From contig NZ_JAPJZH010000007.1 of NCBI RefSeq assembly GCF_027889715.1, positions 62,001 to 126,000 of the forward strand: a stretch of DNA of 64,000 nucleotides, read 5' to 3'. The stretch comes from Allohoeflea poritis (GTDB lineage: Bacteria > Pseudomonadota > Alphaproteobacteria > Rhizobiales > Rhizobiaceae). The notes below the pieces were generated by a model, which worked only from the letters and a program-made list of their open reading frames with translations, was not told the DNA's origin and did not search any database. Below, piece by piece: positions 1-9,579 of the stretch. Position 1 is the stretch's first letter. The number at the start of each line of letters is the position of its first letter. The translations under genes and the position numbers were made by a program.

Positions 1-875
1 CCGCAGGCCACCGCCAGATCGGGTGTCACGCGGTCTTCTTCAAAAGCCTGCAACAGTGTCTTGCCGGCCTCGGACCCGTTGTCGTCGTCGAGAATGATCT
101 GCAAATCGCCCTCGGGCGTGATGGCAAAGATGCGATCGGTCATGACATGGGTGCCCCAAAGATTGCCATGGGCATCGAAGGCAATGCCGTCGATGAAGGC
201 GCCGTGATCGGACGGGCCGTAGGTTTCGCGGTTGCCGAGCGAACCGTCATCGCCGACCCGCATGCGGGTGATCCTGCGGGCGGTCGTCTCGACAATGTAG
301 AGCCATTCCTCCTTCGCATCGAGGCGGATCTCGTTGGTGAAGGCGAACCCGTCCGCGACGATCCGCAAGCCTTTGCCGTCGGCGAGTGCAACAAAGCCGT
401 CGCGGATATTGGGGCTGATCGCCTTCATCCAGTTGGGGACCATGGTCGAGACCGTCAGCCAGATACGGTCCTTGGAATCGCGCAGCACGAAATTGACCTT
501 GCCGATCGGCGCGCCGTCGATCGCATCATGGAGCACCTGTGTCTCGCCGGTCCGTTTCATGATCTCCAGCCGGTCAGTGCCGAAATTGGATATCAGGATG
601 TCGCCATTGCGGGCGAAAGCGAGCCCATTGGGCAGGGTGCCTTCCGTGAAGCGGGCCGCCTCATCCGCCGCCTCCGCAAAATCCGTGCGCTCCGACTGGG
701 TGATGATCCGCTGGCTGCCGTCCGGCGCGATATGGACGACGCCGCCGCGCGCATCGGCCGACCAGAGCGAGCCGTCGGGTTCGGCCAGGATGCACTCCGG
801 GCGCTGCAGATCCTCTCCGATGGTCCGGATATCGGCCGGATCGACCTGGAAACCGATGATCGGATTGATTGCCAT
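1..875 (-). CDS. SMP-30/gluconolactonase-family protein (3' end beyond window)
   Basis: I translated the minus strand from the ATG at 875-873; the frame stays open to position 1, so the C-terminus is missing. The protein starts MAINPIIGFQVDPADI and shows beta-propeller features of the SMP-30/gluconolactonase/LRE family: an early E in 'RPECILAEPDGSLWSAD', 'TLPNGLAFARNGDILISNFG', and 'FTNEIRLDAKEEWLYIVET' with the Asn and Asp metal positions. Such enzymes usually hydrolyse lactones with a bound divalent metal. The start overlaps the stop of the BKACE gene by one base (TGATG), so translation is probably coupled. It is the last visible gene of a catabolic operon behind a TRAP transporter. The true substrate is unknown; lactone hydrolysis is inferred from the family. 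Confidence 0.85.
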   Translation of the reverse strand, partial: MAINPIIGFQVDPADIRTIGEDLQRPECILAEPDGSLWSADARGGVVHIAPDGSQRIITQSERTDFAEAADEAARFTEGTLPNGLAFARNGDILISNFGTDRLEIMKRTGETQVLHDAIDGAPIGKVNFVLRDSKDRIWLTVSTMVPNWMKAISPNIRDGFVALADGKGLRIVADGFAFTNEIRLDAKEEWLYIVETTARRITRMRVGDDGSLGNRETYGPSDHGAFIDGIAFDAHGNLWGTHVMTDRIFAITPEGDLQIILDDDNGSEAGKTLLQAFEEDRVTPDLAVAC

Positions 876-1813
876 CAGAAATTGACCCGGTCGCCGCCCT
901 TGAGGTCGAGGATGGCGCGCGCATCGTCCGGCGAGGCGATTTCCATTCCAAGTTCTTCGAGGATGGTCCTGATCTTGCGCACCTGCTCCGCGTTCGACTG
1001 GGCGAGCTGTCCCCTGGCGATGAAGAGCGAATCCTCAAGCCCGACCCGGACATTGCCGCCCATCATGGCGGCCTGGGTGATGAAGGGCATCTGGAAGCGC
1101 CCGGCGGCAAGCACCGACCAGACATAATCGTCGCCGAACAGCCGGTCCGCCGTCTGCTTCATGAACATGACATTTTCCATGTCGGCGCCGATGCCGCCGA
1201 GAATGCCGAAGATCGACTGGACCAGGAAAGGCGGCTTGATGAGGCCGGCATCGACGAAATGCGCCAGATTGTAAAGATGCCCGATATCGTAGCATTCATG
1301 CTCGAAGCGCGTGCCGCAGCCCTCGCCGAGCCGCTCGAGGATCATGCGGATATCCTTGAAGGTGTTGCGGAAGATGAAGTCCTCGCTGCCGGCCAGAAAC
1401 TGCGGCTCCCACGGATATTTCCAGCTCGGATATTTGTCGGCCAGCGGATGCAGCGAGAAGTTCATCGAACCCATATTGAGCGAGCACATTTCAGGTTCGG
1501 CGCGCAGCGGCGCGGCAAGGCGCTCCTCCACCGTCATGCCGAGCCCGCCGCCCGTGGTGATATTGATGACCGCGTTGGTCGCCTGCTTGATGCGCGGCAG
1601 GAACTGCATGAAGACGTCGGGATCGGGCGTCGGGCGGCCGTCTTCGGGATTGCGCGCATGCAGGTGCAGGATCGAGGCGCCGGCCTCGGCCGCATCGATG
1701 GATTGCTGGGCAATCTCGTCCGGCGTCACCGGCAGATTAGCGGACATGGTCGGCGTATGAATGCCGCCGGTGACCGCGCAGGTGACAATCACCTTCTTCA
1801 TTTTCTGAGCCAT
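875..1813 (-). CDS. BKACE-family beta-keto acid cleavage enzyme (DUF849)
   Basis: This 312-residue protein belongs to the beta-keto acid cleavage enzyme family typified by Kce (3-keto-5-aminohexanoate cleavage enzyme). The family uses acetyl-CoA and a Zn ion to split a beta-keto acid into acetoacetate and a new CoA ester. The zinc-binding HLH is at residues 50-52 ('SILHLHARNPEDG'), the glycine-rich 'INITTGGG' is near 83-90, and the late Glu-Asp pair lies in 'VRVGLEDSLF' (E260, D261). A strong GGAGG lies just upstream of the ATG. It sits between a cyclase-type hydrolase and a lactonase in a TRAP transporter operon, which suggests breakdown of an imported carboxylic acid. BKACE enzymes differ widely in substrate, so I do not assign one. 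Confidence 0.9.
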   Translation of the reverse strand: MAQKMKKVIVTCAVTGGIHTPTMSANLPVTPDEIAQQSIDAAEAGASILHLHARNPEDGRPTPDPDVFMQFLPRIKQATNAVINITTGGGLGMTVEERLAAPLRAEPEMCSLNMGSMNFSLHPLADKYPSWKYPWEPQFLAGSEDFIFRNTFKDIRMILERLGEGCGTRFEHECYDIGHLYNLAHFVDAGLIKPPFLVQSIFGILGGIGADMENVMFMKQTADRLFGDDYVWSVLAAGRFQMPFITQAAMMGGNVRVGLEDSLFIARGQLAQSNAEQVRKIRTILEELGMEIASPDDARAILDLKGGDRVNF

Positions 1814-1822
1814 GGTGGCCTC

Positions 1823-2599
1823 CTATTCGTTGAAAATCGCGACGGCGCGGGTGAAGCCCGCCGAGCCGCCCTTGATCTTGTAGGGGAAGCAGGCGATCTC
1901 GTAGCCGCTCGGCGGCAGTGTCTCGAGATTGGTCAGCTTCTCGATGTGGCAGTAGCCGATCTCCATGCCGGCCCGGTGCCCCTCCCAGATGATGCTTGCA
2001 TCGTGGGTGCGCTCATATTCCTTCGCCGTGTGGACGAAAGGCGCGTCCCAGCTCCAGGCATCGGTGCCGGTGACGCGCACGCCGCGCTCCAGCAGATAGA
2101 GCGTTGCCTCGCGACCCATGCCGCAGCCCGTAGAAACATAGTCGGGCTGGCCGTAGCGGGCGCCGGCGGCCGTGTTGACGACGACGATATCGAGCGGCTG
2201 GAGATCGTGGCCGATGCGTTCGAGTTCGGCCGCCACATCCGCGGCCGTCGCCACATATCCATCGTCGAAATGGCGGAAGTCCAGTTTGACACCGCGCTGG
2301 AAGCACCATTCCAGCGGCACCTCGTCGATTGTGATCGCGCGTTCGCCATTGTTCATGGTCGAATGATAGTGATAGGGCGCGTCGAGATGGGTGCCGTTAT
2401 GGGTGGTGATCCTCAGCTGTTCGACCGCCCAACCCTCGCCGCCCGGCAGATCCTGCTTCTTCAGTCCCGGGAAGAACGCCATGACCTGCGCCGCCGACAT
2501 CTCGTGGTCGACATAGTCGATCTCCGGCAGCATGACGGGCGGGTCGGAAGCGATGTCGGCCTCCAGCGGCACGGACAAATCGACAATTCTGCGTGGCAT
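1823..2599 (-). CDS. Cyclase-family metal hydrolase (kynurenine formamidase-like fold)
   Basis: The 258-residue product carries the cyclase-family metal signature HNGTHLDAPYHYH (H67, H71, D73, H77). This motif binds divalent metal in kynurenine formamidases, isatin hydrolases and related ring-opening hydrolases. Further family features are 'LDIVVVNTAAGARYGQPDY' and the late 'FVHTAKEYERTHDASIIWEGH'. There is no signal peptide, so it is cytoplasmic. It follows the TRAP large permease by 12 bp and precedes the BKACE gene by 9 bp, so one transcript is likely. It may hydrolyse an amide, ester or lactone bond in the substrate brought in by the transporter; that role is inferred from context. It is not a clear KynB because no other kynurenine pathway gene is nearby. 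Confidence 0.88.
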   Translation of the reverse strand: MPRRIVDLSVPLEADIASDPPVMLPEIDYVDHEMSAAQVMAFFPGLKKQDLPGGEGWAVEQLRITTHNGTHLDAPYHYHSTMNNGERAITIDEVPLEWCFQRGVKLDFRHFDDGYVATAADVAAELERIGHDLQPLDIVVVNTAAGARYGQPDYVSTGCGMGREATLYLLERGVRVTGTDAWSWDAPFVHTAKEYERTHDASIIWEGHRAGMEIGYCHIEKLTNLETLPPSGYEIACFPYKIKGGSAGFTRAVAIFNE

Positions 2600-2611
2600 T
2601 TCTTTTCTCCG

Positions 2612-3931
2612 TCAGTATCCGAGCGGCAGCGTCGCCAGTGTCGGGAAGATGAGCACCAGCGCCAGGACAAGCAGCATCATGAGGGCAAAGGGCGCGGCCC
2701 CGGCGAAGATGTCGCCGAGCGAAATCGTGTCGTCATTGAGCGCCGACTTGATCACAAAGACCGATATGCCGAATGGCGGCGTCAACAGCCCGATCTCCAC
2801 CGCGAGCACGGTCACGATGCCGAACCAGATGAGATCGATATTCATCGGCTGGATCACCGGCAGCATCAGCGGCACCAGGATCAGCATGATGGACGAGGAA
2901 TCGAGGATTGTGCCCATGATGATGACGAGCGCGACGTAAGCGAGCACAACGCCCCAGAAACCGATATCGGCTGTCGCGACGAAACTGCCGAACTCAGCCG
3001 GCGCACCGGAGAGCGCCAGCATGCGCGAGTACATCTGCGCCGCGATGATGAGGAAGCAGATCGAGGCGGTCACCAGGCCTGTATCGGTCAATACGCTCCA
3101 GAAATCCTTCCAGGTGAGCGAGCGGCGCAGAAGGCCGATGACGATCGCGCCGAGGCAGCCGACAGCGCCGGCCTCGATGGGCGTGAACCAGCCGGCATAG
3201 ATGCCGCCGAGCACCAGGAAGATCAGGGCGGCGATGGGAAAACCCTTCTTGAACAACTCGCCGCTGCTGAGCGGCGGCTCATCGCTGTCCGACAGGTTCT
3301 CGCCGATGAAACCGGGCCAGAAACGGGCCATGGCGACGACGCCTATGCCGAAGATCAATGCCAGGAGGAGGCCGGGTATGACGCCTGCGATGAAAAGATC
3401 GCCCACGGACTGCTCGGTCAAAAGACCGTAGAGAATCAACAGGAGGCTGGGCGGGATCAGCATGCCGAGGACGGAGGAGCCGGCGACGACGCCGACGGAA
3501 AACCGCTTGGTGTAGCCATGGCGAACCATTTCCGGCACGGCGATGCGGGTGAACACCGCCGCCGAGGCAATGGAAATACCAGTGATCGCCGCAAAGATCG
3601 CATTGGCGCCGACCGTGCCGATGCCCAAGCCGCCGCGAAACCGGCGGAACAGGTGATTGGCGACGTCGAAGGCGTCGCGCCCCATGCCGGTGACGGAAAC
3701 GACATAGCCCATCAGCACGAAGAGCGGCACGACGCCGAAGAAGTAGCTGGATATGGTTTCCGAAGCGGCCAGCGCCAGCAGCTTGCCGGCAAGGATGGGC
3801 GAACCTTTCATCATCCATACGGCACAGTAGGAAACGACCATCAGGGCAAGCGGCACATACATGCCGACATAAACGAGCACTACCATGACGGCGAGCGCCG
3901 CCAGACCGATCTCAAACGGTGTCATGGCCAC
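2612..3931 (-). CDS. dctM: TRAP transporter large permease (DctM family)
   Basis: This 439-residue, very hydrophobic protein is the 12-helix DctM subunit of a tripartite ATP-independent periplasmic transporter. Family landmarks include 'ASETISSYFFGVVPLFVLMG', 'GGLGIGTVGANAIFAAITG', 'GMLIPPSLLLILYG' and the late 'GLLTPPFGISVFV'. It carries out sodium-coupled solute import together with DctQ and the periplasmic receptor. The start codon lies 20 bp inside the end of the dctQ gene, so the two membrane subunits are translationally coupled. The downstream hydrolase, cleavage enzyme and lactonase point to import of an organic acid for catabolism. The solute itself cannot be read from the sequence. 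Confidence 0.95.
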   Translation of the reverse strand: MAMTPFEIGLAALAVMVVLVYVGMYVPLALMVVSYCAVWMMKGSPILAGKLLALAASETISSYFFGVVPLFVLMGYVVSVTGMGRDAFDVANHLFRRFRGGLGIGTVGANAIFAAITGISIASAAVFTRIAVPEMVRHGYTKRFSVGVVAGSSVLGMLIPPSLLLILYGLLTEQSVGDLFIAGVIPGLLLALIFGIGVVAMARFWPGFIGENLSDSDEPPLSSGELFKKGFPIAALIFLVLGGIYAGWFTPIEAGAVGCLGAIVIGLLRRSLTWKDFWSVLTDTGLVTASICFLIIAAQMYSRMLALSGAPAEFGSFVATADIGFWGVVLAYVALVIIMGTILDSSSIMLILVPLMLPVIQPMNIDLIWFGIVTVLAVEIGLLTPPFGISVFVIKSALNDDTISLGDIFAGAAPFALMMLLVLALVLIFPTLATLPLGY

Positions 3932-4502
3932 CTGCCGTTTCTGCCGGATCCATATGCCCGCCGGTGAACATCTCGATGGCGCTGCGGATCACCGACATGG
4001 CAAGCTGCAGCAAAAGCGCGGCGCAGCCGATGAGAATGACCAGCTTGACCGGCCAGATCGGGGCGATGAAATCGCCGACCGTTCCGACAAAGGTACTGCG
4101 GTCCCAGGCCTTGATAAAAAGCGGATAGCTTGCGTTCAAAAGAGCGCCGATGATGAAAAAGCCGGCGGCGCTGTAGAGCAATTCAAGCCCCGCCCTGACG
4201 CGGGGCGCGCGCCGTTCGAGAATATTGATGAGCGCGTCCGTTCGCGTGAAGCGGCCCATGCGAAAGGCCTGCCCCACCTGCAGGAAGACGATGGCGACAA
4301 TCGACATGGAAACAAGCTCTGGCACCCCAGAAACGGGCGACAGAAACACGCCGCGCCCGATCACGTCGCTGTTGATAAGGACCATCAGCGCCAGGATGAG
4401 CAGCGTGCCGAGCACGTTCAATCCCATCGTCAGCCGATCGATGACGGCCTGCACCTGTTGAAGAATTCTGGGCATGAGAAAACCGCGTATTTGCGGCGGC
4501 AC
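3912..4502 (-). CDS. dctQ: TRAP transporter small permease (DctQ family)
   Basis: The product has 196 residues and about four membrane segments, as usual for the DctQ subunit that partners DctM. The N-terminal part reads 'RLTMGLNVLGTLLILALMVLINSDVIGRGVF', followed by 'PVSGVPELVSMSIVAIVFLQVGQAFRMGRFTRTD', a typical DctQ pattern with the GRF loop. The ORF begins 40 bp after the dctP stop and its 3' end overlaps dctM by 20 bp. The subunit is structural and links the substrate receptor to the transport subunit. No charge or motif oddities were seen. Confidence 0.93.
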   Translation of the reverse strand: MPPQIRGFLMPRILQQVQAVIDRLTMGLNVLGTLLILALMVLINSDVIGRGVFLSPVSGVPELVSMSIVAIVFLQVGQAFRMGRFTRTDALINILERRAPRVRAGLELLYSAAGFFIIGALLNASYPLFIKAWDRSTFVGTVGDFIAPIWPVKLVILIGCAALLLQLAMSVIRSAIEMFTGGHMDPAETAGGHDTV

Positions 4503-4542
4503 CGGCTATGCTGTCCGGTGCCGCCGCGGATTTCGGACGGGA

Positions 4543-5604
4543 CTATTCCTTGTCCCAGTCGCGGACCGGGGTCGCGCCATCCTTACGCATGGCGTCCATA
4601 TAGGCGGACAGGACGCTGGAGCCGGGCTTGCCCTCGCCATCAAGCTGGGCGGCCCAGGCCTTGGCGACATTTTCCATGCCGGCGGCCCATTTCATGCGGA
4701 ACTCCGGCGAGACTTCCGTGACGGTTCCGCCATTGGCGCGAATGGCCTCCAGGGATGCGGTGATCGCCTGGTCGAGATCCTTGTGATAGGCCTCGCGCTG
4801 GGCAACGCCGCCGCGGCGCAACGCGTTCTGCAGGGCCTCGGGCTGGGCGTCGAACCACTCCTTGTTGGCGGCGATACCGCCGGCGTACTGGGCGCCAAAG
4901 CCGACCTTGGTCACATAGGGCGCAACCTCGTAGAGCTTGCCGGGTACGGCGGCCGTGGCGAACACAATGACGCCGTCATAAACGCCGGTCGAGATTTCGT
5001 TGTAGTAGGTGGTCAGATTGCCGGAAACGCCGATGGCGCCCGTGCCCTTCAGCCAGTTGACCGCCGGCCCCGGCGCGCCGATCTTCTTGCCCTTCAGATC
5101 GTCGAGCGAATTGACCGGGAACGTCGTCATCAGAAGATAGTCGTCGATGCCGATCGCCGCGCCGAGATATTCGAGATTGTTTTCTTCCCAGGACTTGCGC
5201 AGTTCGGCGTTCTCCTCGTGCAGCCTATCCATCAATTCGGAGATTGCGGTGGCATTGCTGGACACGAAAGGGGTGAAATAGGTGACGTTCTGCGGCGCGA
5301 GCTTGGCGGCCTCGAACAGGCTGGAGACAAGGCCGACCTCTGCAAGCCCTTCCTCAACTGCTTCAAGCACGCCGCCGACCTTGGCGATCGAACCGCCATA
5401 CTGCTCACTCCAGTTCACCGTTATGCCACTGCCCTCGAGTGCCTTGTTGACGGCCGGAATGAAGGTCTGGTTCGCATGCTTGACCCAGCGGAACACCGGC
5501 GGGTGTCCGGCCGCCATCGTTATGTCGACCGTTTCGGCCCTGGCGGTGAGCGAAGCGCCCGCCAGTACGGCTGTAGCAAGCAATGCGGACAATAGTCGTT
5601 TCAT
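4543..5604 (-). CDS. dctP: TRAP transporter substrate-binding protein (DctP family)
   Basis: This 353-residue protein begins with a clear Sec signal (MKRLLSALLATAVLAGASL, cleavage after TARA), so it is periplasmic. The mature part shows DctP family features: 'FPVNSLDDLKGKKIGAPGPA', 'YDGVIVFATAAVPGKLYEVAPYV', and an invariant-region Arg in the 'LKGKKIG' to 'NWLKGTG' zone. It captures the solute and delivers it to DctQM. It lies 63 bp downstream of the TetR gene and 40 bp upstream of dctQ. The order receptor-small-large followed by catabolic enzymes is typical of TRAP catabolic operons. The ligand is not deducible by eye. Confidence 0.93.
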   Translation of the reverse strand: MKRLLSALLATAVLAGASLTARAETVDITMAAGHPPVFRWVKHANQTFIPAVNKALEGSGITVNWSEQYGGSIAKVGGVLEAVEEGLAEVGLVSSLFEAAKLAPQNVTYFTPFVSSNATAISELMDRLHEENAELRKSWEENNLEYLGAAIGIDDYLLMTTFPVNSLDDLKGKKIGAPGPAVNWLKGTGAIGVSGNLTTYYNEISTGVYDGVIVFATAAVPGKLYEVAPYVTKVGFGAQYAGGIAANKEWFDAQPEALQNALRRGGVAQREAYHKDLDQAITASLEAIRANGGTVTEVSPEFRMKWAAGMENVAKAWAAQLDGEGKPGSSVLSAYMDAMRKDGATPVRDWDKE

Positions 5605-5667
5605 GGTTTCCTCCCGGTTTTCACCATTTGCTGTTTTCTCAGCCGCCGTCTTTCGCGGCCTTGAAGC

Positions 5668-6360
5668 TCAATCCTGTCTGTTCTCGAACCGTCCATCCGC
5701 CAAGGCGCGAATGCCCGCGCAGGCAAATGCAACCACCGTCGCCACCGTTTCCTCGGTGTTCGAATCGTCGCAAAGGCCATCCGAGAGACGCGCTGCACGG
5801 CCGGTTTTCGCCATGACCGACAGCGCGACACTGATGGCGAAGAGATAGCCGCGAACGGCCTCTGCCCTGCCGAGGCCGGGCAAGACCCGCATGAGTGCGT
5901 CGATCGACCGCCGGGCAATGGGATCGTAATTTTCTTCCGCCACGCGCTGCGAGCGTTCATCGGCCGAATTGTTGAAATAGACAATCAGGCGCGCATAGGC
6001 ATCACCGCCGCGCTCGACATCGTGGCCAAGCTCGATGGTCGGGCGAAGCAGTGCTTCGACCAGATCTTCCAGCGCCGGAACGGCATTGTCGAACAGCGCA
6101 TCGAGCGCAAGGTCGCGGCGCTCGTTGATATCGCCGGCGCGCCTTTCGACAACGGCGGAGAAGAGCTGATCCTTGTTCTGGTAATAGTAGTGGACCATCG
6201 CCTGGTTGACATCGGCGTCGCGGGCAATGGCGCGGATGGACGCGCCGCCGAAACCGAAATCGGCAAAGGCCCTTTCGGCGGCGTCGAGGATGGCCTTTCG
6301 GCTGTCCCGCGCCCTGCCCTGCTGCACTGCCTGTGCCTGCGGCAACGAATTACCTCCCAA
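5668..6360 (-). CDS. TetR-family transcriptional regulator
   Basis: The 230-residue protein has an N-terminal TetR helix-turn-helix domain at about residues 17-65: 'SRKAILDAAERAFADFGF', 'ASIRAIARDADVNQAMVHYYY' and 'NKDQLFSAVVERR'. The remainder is a helical ligand-binding domain. It is the first gene of the minus-strand unit that continues with the TRAP transporter and catabolic enzymes, 63 bp upstream of dctP, so it probably controls that operon and itself. A 20-bp AT-rich palindrome at 6429-6448 upstream is the best candidate operator. The inducer is probably the transported acid or a product of it, which is inference. Confidence 0.92.
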   Translation of the reverse strand: MGGNSLPQAQAVQQGRARDSRKAILDAAERAFADFGFGGASIRAIARDADVNQAMVHYYYQNKDQLFSAVVERRAGDINERRDLALDALFDNAVPALEDLVEALLRPTIELGHDVERGGDAYARLIVYFNNSADERSQRVAEENYDPIARRSIDALMRVLPGLGRAEAVRGYLFAISVALSVMAKTGRAARLSDGLCDDSNTEETVATVVAFACAGIRALADGRFENRQD

Positions 6361-6428
6361 TGGTCAAGCGCCGGTCAAACCGCATTTTCGAGGAAGCTCG
6401 CAATAGCATCGGTAAGCCGGCATCTTTA

Positions 6429-6448
6429 TTAATTAAACGTTTGATTAA
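6429..6448. promoter_or_regulatory. Candidate TetR operator: 20-bp near-perfect palindrome
   Basis: The sequence TTAATTAAACGTTTGATTAA is a palindrome with one mismatch pair, centred between 6438 and 6439. It lies about 70 bp upstream of the TetR start codon. A TTGACA hexamer is present on the minus strand at 6465-6460, so the palindrome occupies the region just downstream of a -35 element, where a repressor would block transcription. Length and symmetry fit TetR-family operators. Confidence 0.5.
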
Positions 6449-6522
6449 AATTCGGATTTTGTCAAGCGCGCTTCGACTGCTTTCCGGCGAAGCCGCACAA
6501 TAGACCCCTTAACGCTATGAAA

Positions 6523-8004
6523 CTAAAGAGATTTTAAGAACGTCACCAGCGCTTCTCGTTGACTGGCGGACATGTCTGCGAAGGCATCGCGTGCGGTTTT
6601 GCCCTCGCCGCCATGCCACAGGATGGCCTCTTCGAGCGTGCGGGCGCGCCCGTCATGCAGGTAGTTTTCCTGCCCCAGAACCGCCTCCGTCAGGCCGATG
6701 CCCCAGAGCGGCGGGGTGCGCCATTCGCGCGCCATTGCCGCTCCGCCTTCGTCGGCCAGACCCTCGCCCATATCGTGCAGAAGAAAATCCGAATAGGGCC
6801 AGATGAGCTGGAAGCCATTGGCGCCGGCTTCCTCTCCGCGCCGGGTGACGAATTTCGGCCGGTGGCAGGCGGTGCAGCCGGCGCCGTAGAACAGTTCCTT
6901 GCCTTCGAGCACCTTTGCATCACCCACATCGCGGCGCTTCGGGACAGCGATATGACCGGCAAATCCGGCCACCATCTCAAGCACCGTATCGGTCACCTCG
7001 ACGGGTCCCAGATGCGGCTGGGCGCCGTGCGGCGCTGCCAGGCAGTCCCGCTGAAAAGCCGTGCAGTCGCCGGCATGGGCCGGAAAAGGTGCGCTCGACA
7101 GGCCGATATCGGTCGAAAACGCCGCCGCCGACTGCGCGCGGATACTGTGCCGAGACGCTTTCCAGCCGTAGCGCCCGGAGGTGATTGCGCCGGTCTCGGG
7201 ATCGGCAACCCAGTTGATGCGGCCGGAAATTCCGTCGCCGTCGCTATCGTGCGGATCTTGCAGCATCTGCAGATCGCTCAGCGCGATCCGTTCGATGAGA
7301 CCGAGACCGATCATCGGCGGCGCGAGCCTCGGCGAGACATGTGTCCGGCTTCCCAAGGGCCCATGGGCAAGATTCTCGATGGAATAGACCGGTCGGCGCA
7401 AGATAATTTCCGTCCCGTCACGCAACCGCACCGGGACCTCCTCGTAAGCGGTTTTCGTTACCGCTTCGGCCTCGAGGCCCTGGACGGCGCGGGTCTGCAA
7501 CTGGGCGCCATAGACCGGGTCGGCATGTTTGCCGTCCGAGAGAGCCAGGACGAGCGATCCCTCATTGCCTTCTCCGTCGGGCGCCAGTCCACGGCCATTG
7601 CGGATATGGCAGCTCGAACAGGCGCGGGCATTGAACAGCGGACCAAGCCCGTCGGAGGCCTTGGTCGAGGCCGGCGACGACACCCAGAGCTTTTCAAACA
7701 GGGCTTCGCCGAGGGTAAAGGTCTCCCGTCCGCCAAAACTGATATTGGCCGACGGAAACGAGAAAGACTCTCTGCCGGCAGACTTGCGAAGGGTCGTCGC
7801 TCCGCCGGGCATCGCCTCAAAGCGCTCGGCCTCGGAAAAATCCGCTGTCGGCTCGGTGACCGCAAGCACCCGCGCCCGCTCGGCCGCGGTCAGGTCGTCA
7901 CGCTCGCCTAAAGCGGGCGCGGCGGCGAGGCTGAGAGCCGGCGCCGCCGCGACAAGTGCCAAAATGCATATGCGCCGCCATCTGGCCGGCGGGCGGTCAT
8001 GCAT
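6523..8004 (-). CDS. Di-heme oxidoreductase family protein (DUF1111, putative thiol oxidoreductase)
   Basis: The 493-residue protein carries two c-type heme motifs, CSSCH (in 'FNARACSSCHIRNGRG') and CTACH (in 'YGAGCTACHRPKF'), and an N-terminal signal sequence (RRICILALVAAAPALSLAAAPALG), so it is exported. Family features 'RISPRLAPPMIGLGL'-like text ('HVSPRLAPPMIGLGLIE'), 'DPHDSDGDGISGRINW' and the C-terminal 'PPLWGIGLTEAVLGQENYLHDGRARTLEEAILWHGGE' are typical of DHOR proteins. I place the start at the ATG at 8004; an in-frame TTG at 8010 also exists. It follows the imelysin gene by a few bases and is surely co-transcribed. DHOR-imelysin pairs are known in iron-regulated clusters; a role in periplasmic iron handling is inferred. 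Confidence 0.9.
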   Translation of the reverse strand: MHDRPPARWRRICILALVAAAPALSLAAAPALGERDDLTAAERARVLAVTEPTADFSEAERFEAMPGGATTLRKSAGRESFSFPSANISFGGRETFTLGEALFEKLWVSSPASTKASDGLGPLFNARACSSCHIRNGRGLAPDGEGNEGSLVLALSDGKHADPVYGAQLQTRAVQGLEAEAVTKTAYEEVPVRLRDGTEIILRRPVYSIENLAHGPLGSRTHVSPRLAPPMIGLGLIERIALSDLQMLQDPHDSDGDGISGRINWVADPETGAITSGRYGWKASRHSIRAQSAAAFSTDIGLSSAPFPAHAGDCTAFQRDCLAAPHGAQPHLGPVEVTDTVLEMVAGFAGHIAVPKRRDVGDAKVLEGKELFYGAGCTACHRPKFVTRRGEEAGANGFQLIWPYSDFLLHDMGEGLADEGGAAMAREWRTPPLWGIGLTEAVLGQENYLHDGRARTLEEAILWHGGEGKTARDAFADMSASQREALVTFLKSL

Positions 8005-8013
8005 GGTCAAAGC

Positions 8014-9297
<1,284 letters not shown>

Positions 9298-9400
9298 CTG
9301 ATGCTCCGGCTGATCGGTTGCGGCTGAATAGAACTTCCTGCCAGGCGGGAAACATGCAACGCAATATTGCTTCCGGCGGACCGCCCGGCTCATTGCCTTA

Positions 9401-9452
9401 AAAAGCTGCATAATATATGAATGTCAAACTCTATTTTGGAAAAGCTGCATAA
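9401..9452. repeat. Two direct copies of AAAAGCTGCATAA, 39 bp apart
   Basis: The 13-mer AAAAGCTGCATAA occurs at 9401-9413 and again at 9440-9452. The start-to-start distance of 39 bp is close to four helical turns. The pair flanks the presumed -35 region of the imelysin operon and could be a tandem activator or repressor site. No known regulator motif was recognised. Confidence 0.45.
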
Positions 9453-9462
9453 ATTTCAATAG

Positions 9463-9479
9463 TTTAGATTTATTCTAAT
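9463..9479. promoter_or_regulatory. Candidate Irr-binding (ICE) box
   Basis: TTTAGAT-TTA-TTCTAAT at this position matches 12 of the 14 defined bases of the rhizobial iron control element (TTTAGAA-N3-TTCTAAA) bound by Irr. It has a perfect TTAGA-N5-TCTAA inverted repeat. It lies about 165 bp upstream of the imelysin start and upstream of the presumed -35 hexamer, a position described for Irr-activated genes. The consensus was recalled from the literature, not searched. Confidence 0.55.
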
Positions 9480-9579
9480 CTTGACGTGCCCGGATACCGC
9501 AGACCAGCAATCGCGAGCCTGCCATTCACAGGAAGCCTCCCTGGCACGGCACTGGCGAATTCGCTAACGCAATTCTTAC

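Noticed and set aside
1823-2599. Kynurenine formamidase KynB
   Set aside because: The HxGTHxDxPxH motif is shared by the whole cyclase family, and the neighbours are transport and BKACE genes, not tryptophan catabolism.
869-3967. Plus-strand open frame of over 1000 codons opposite the TRAP/BKACE operon
   Set aside because: It is antisense to four genes with clear family motifs, has an Asp-Arg-His-rich composition typical of GC-rich shadow frames, and shows no domain.
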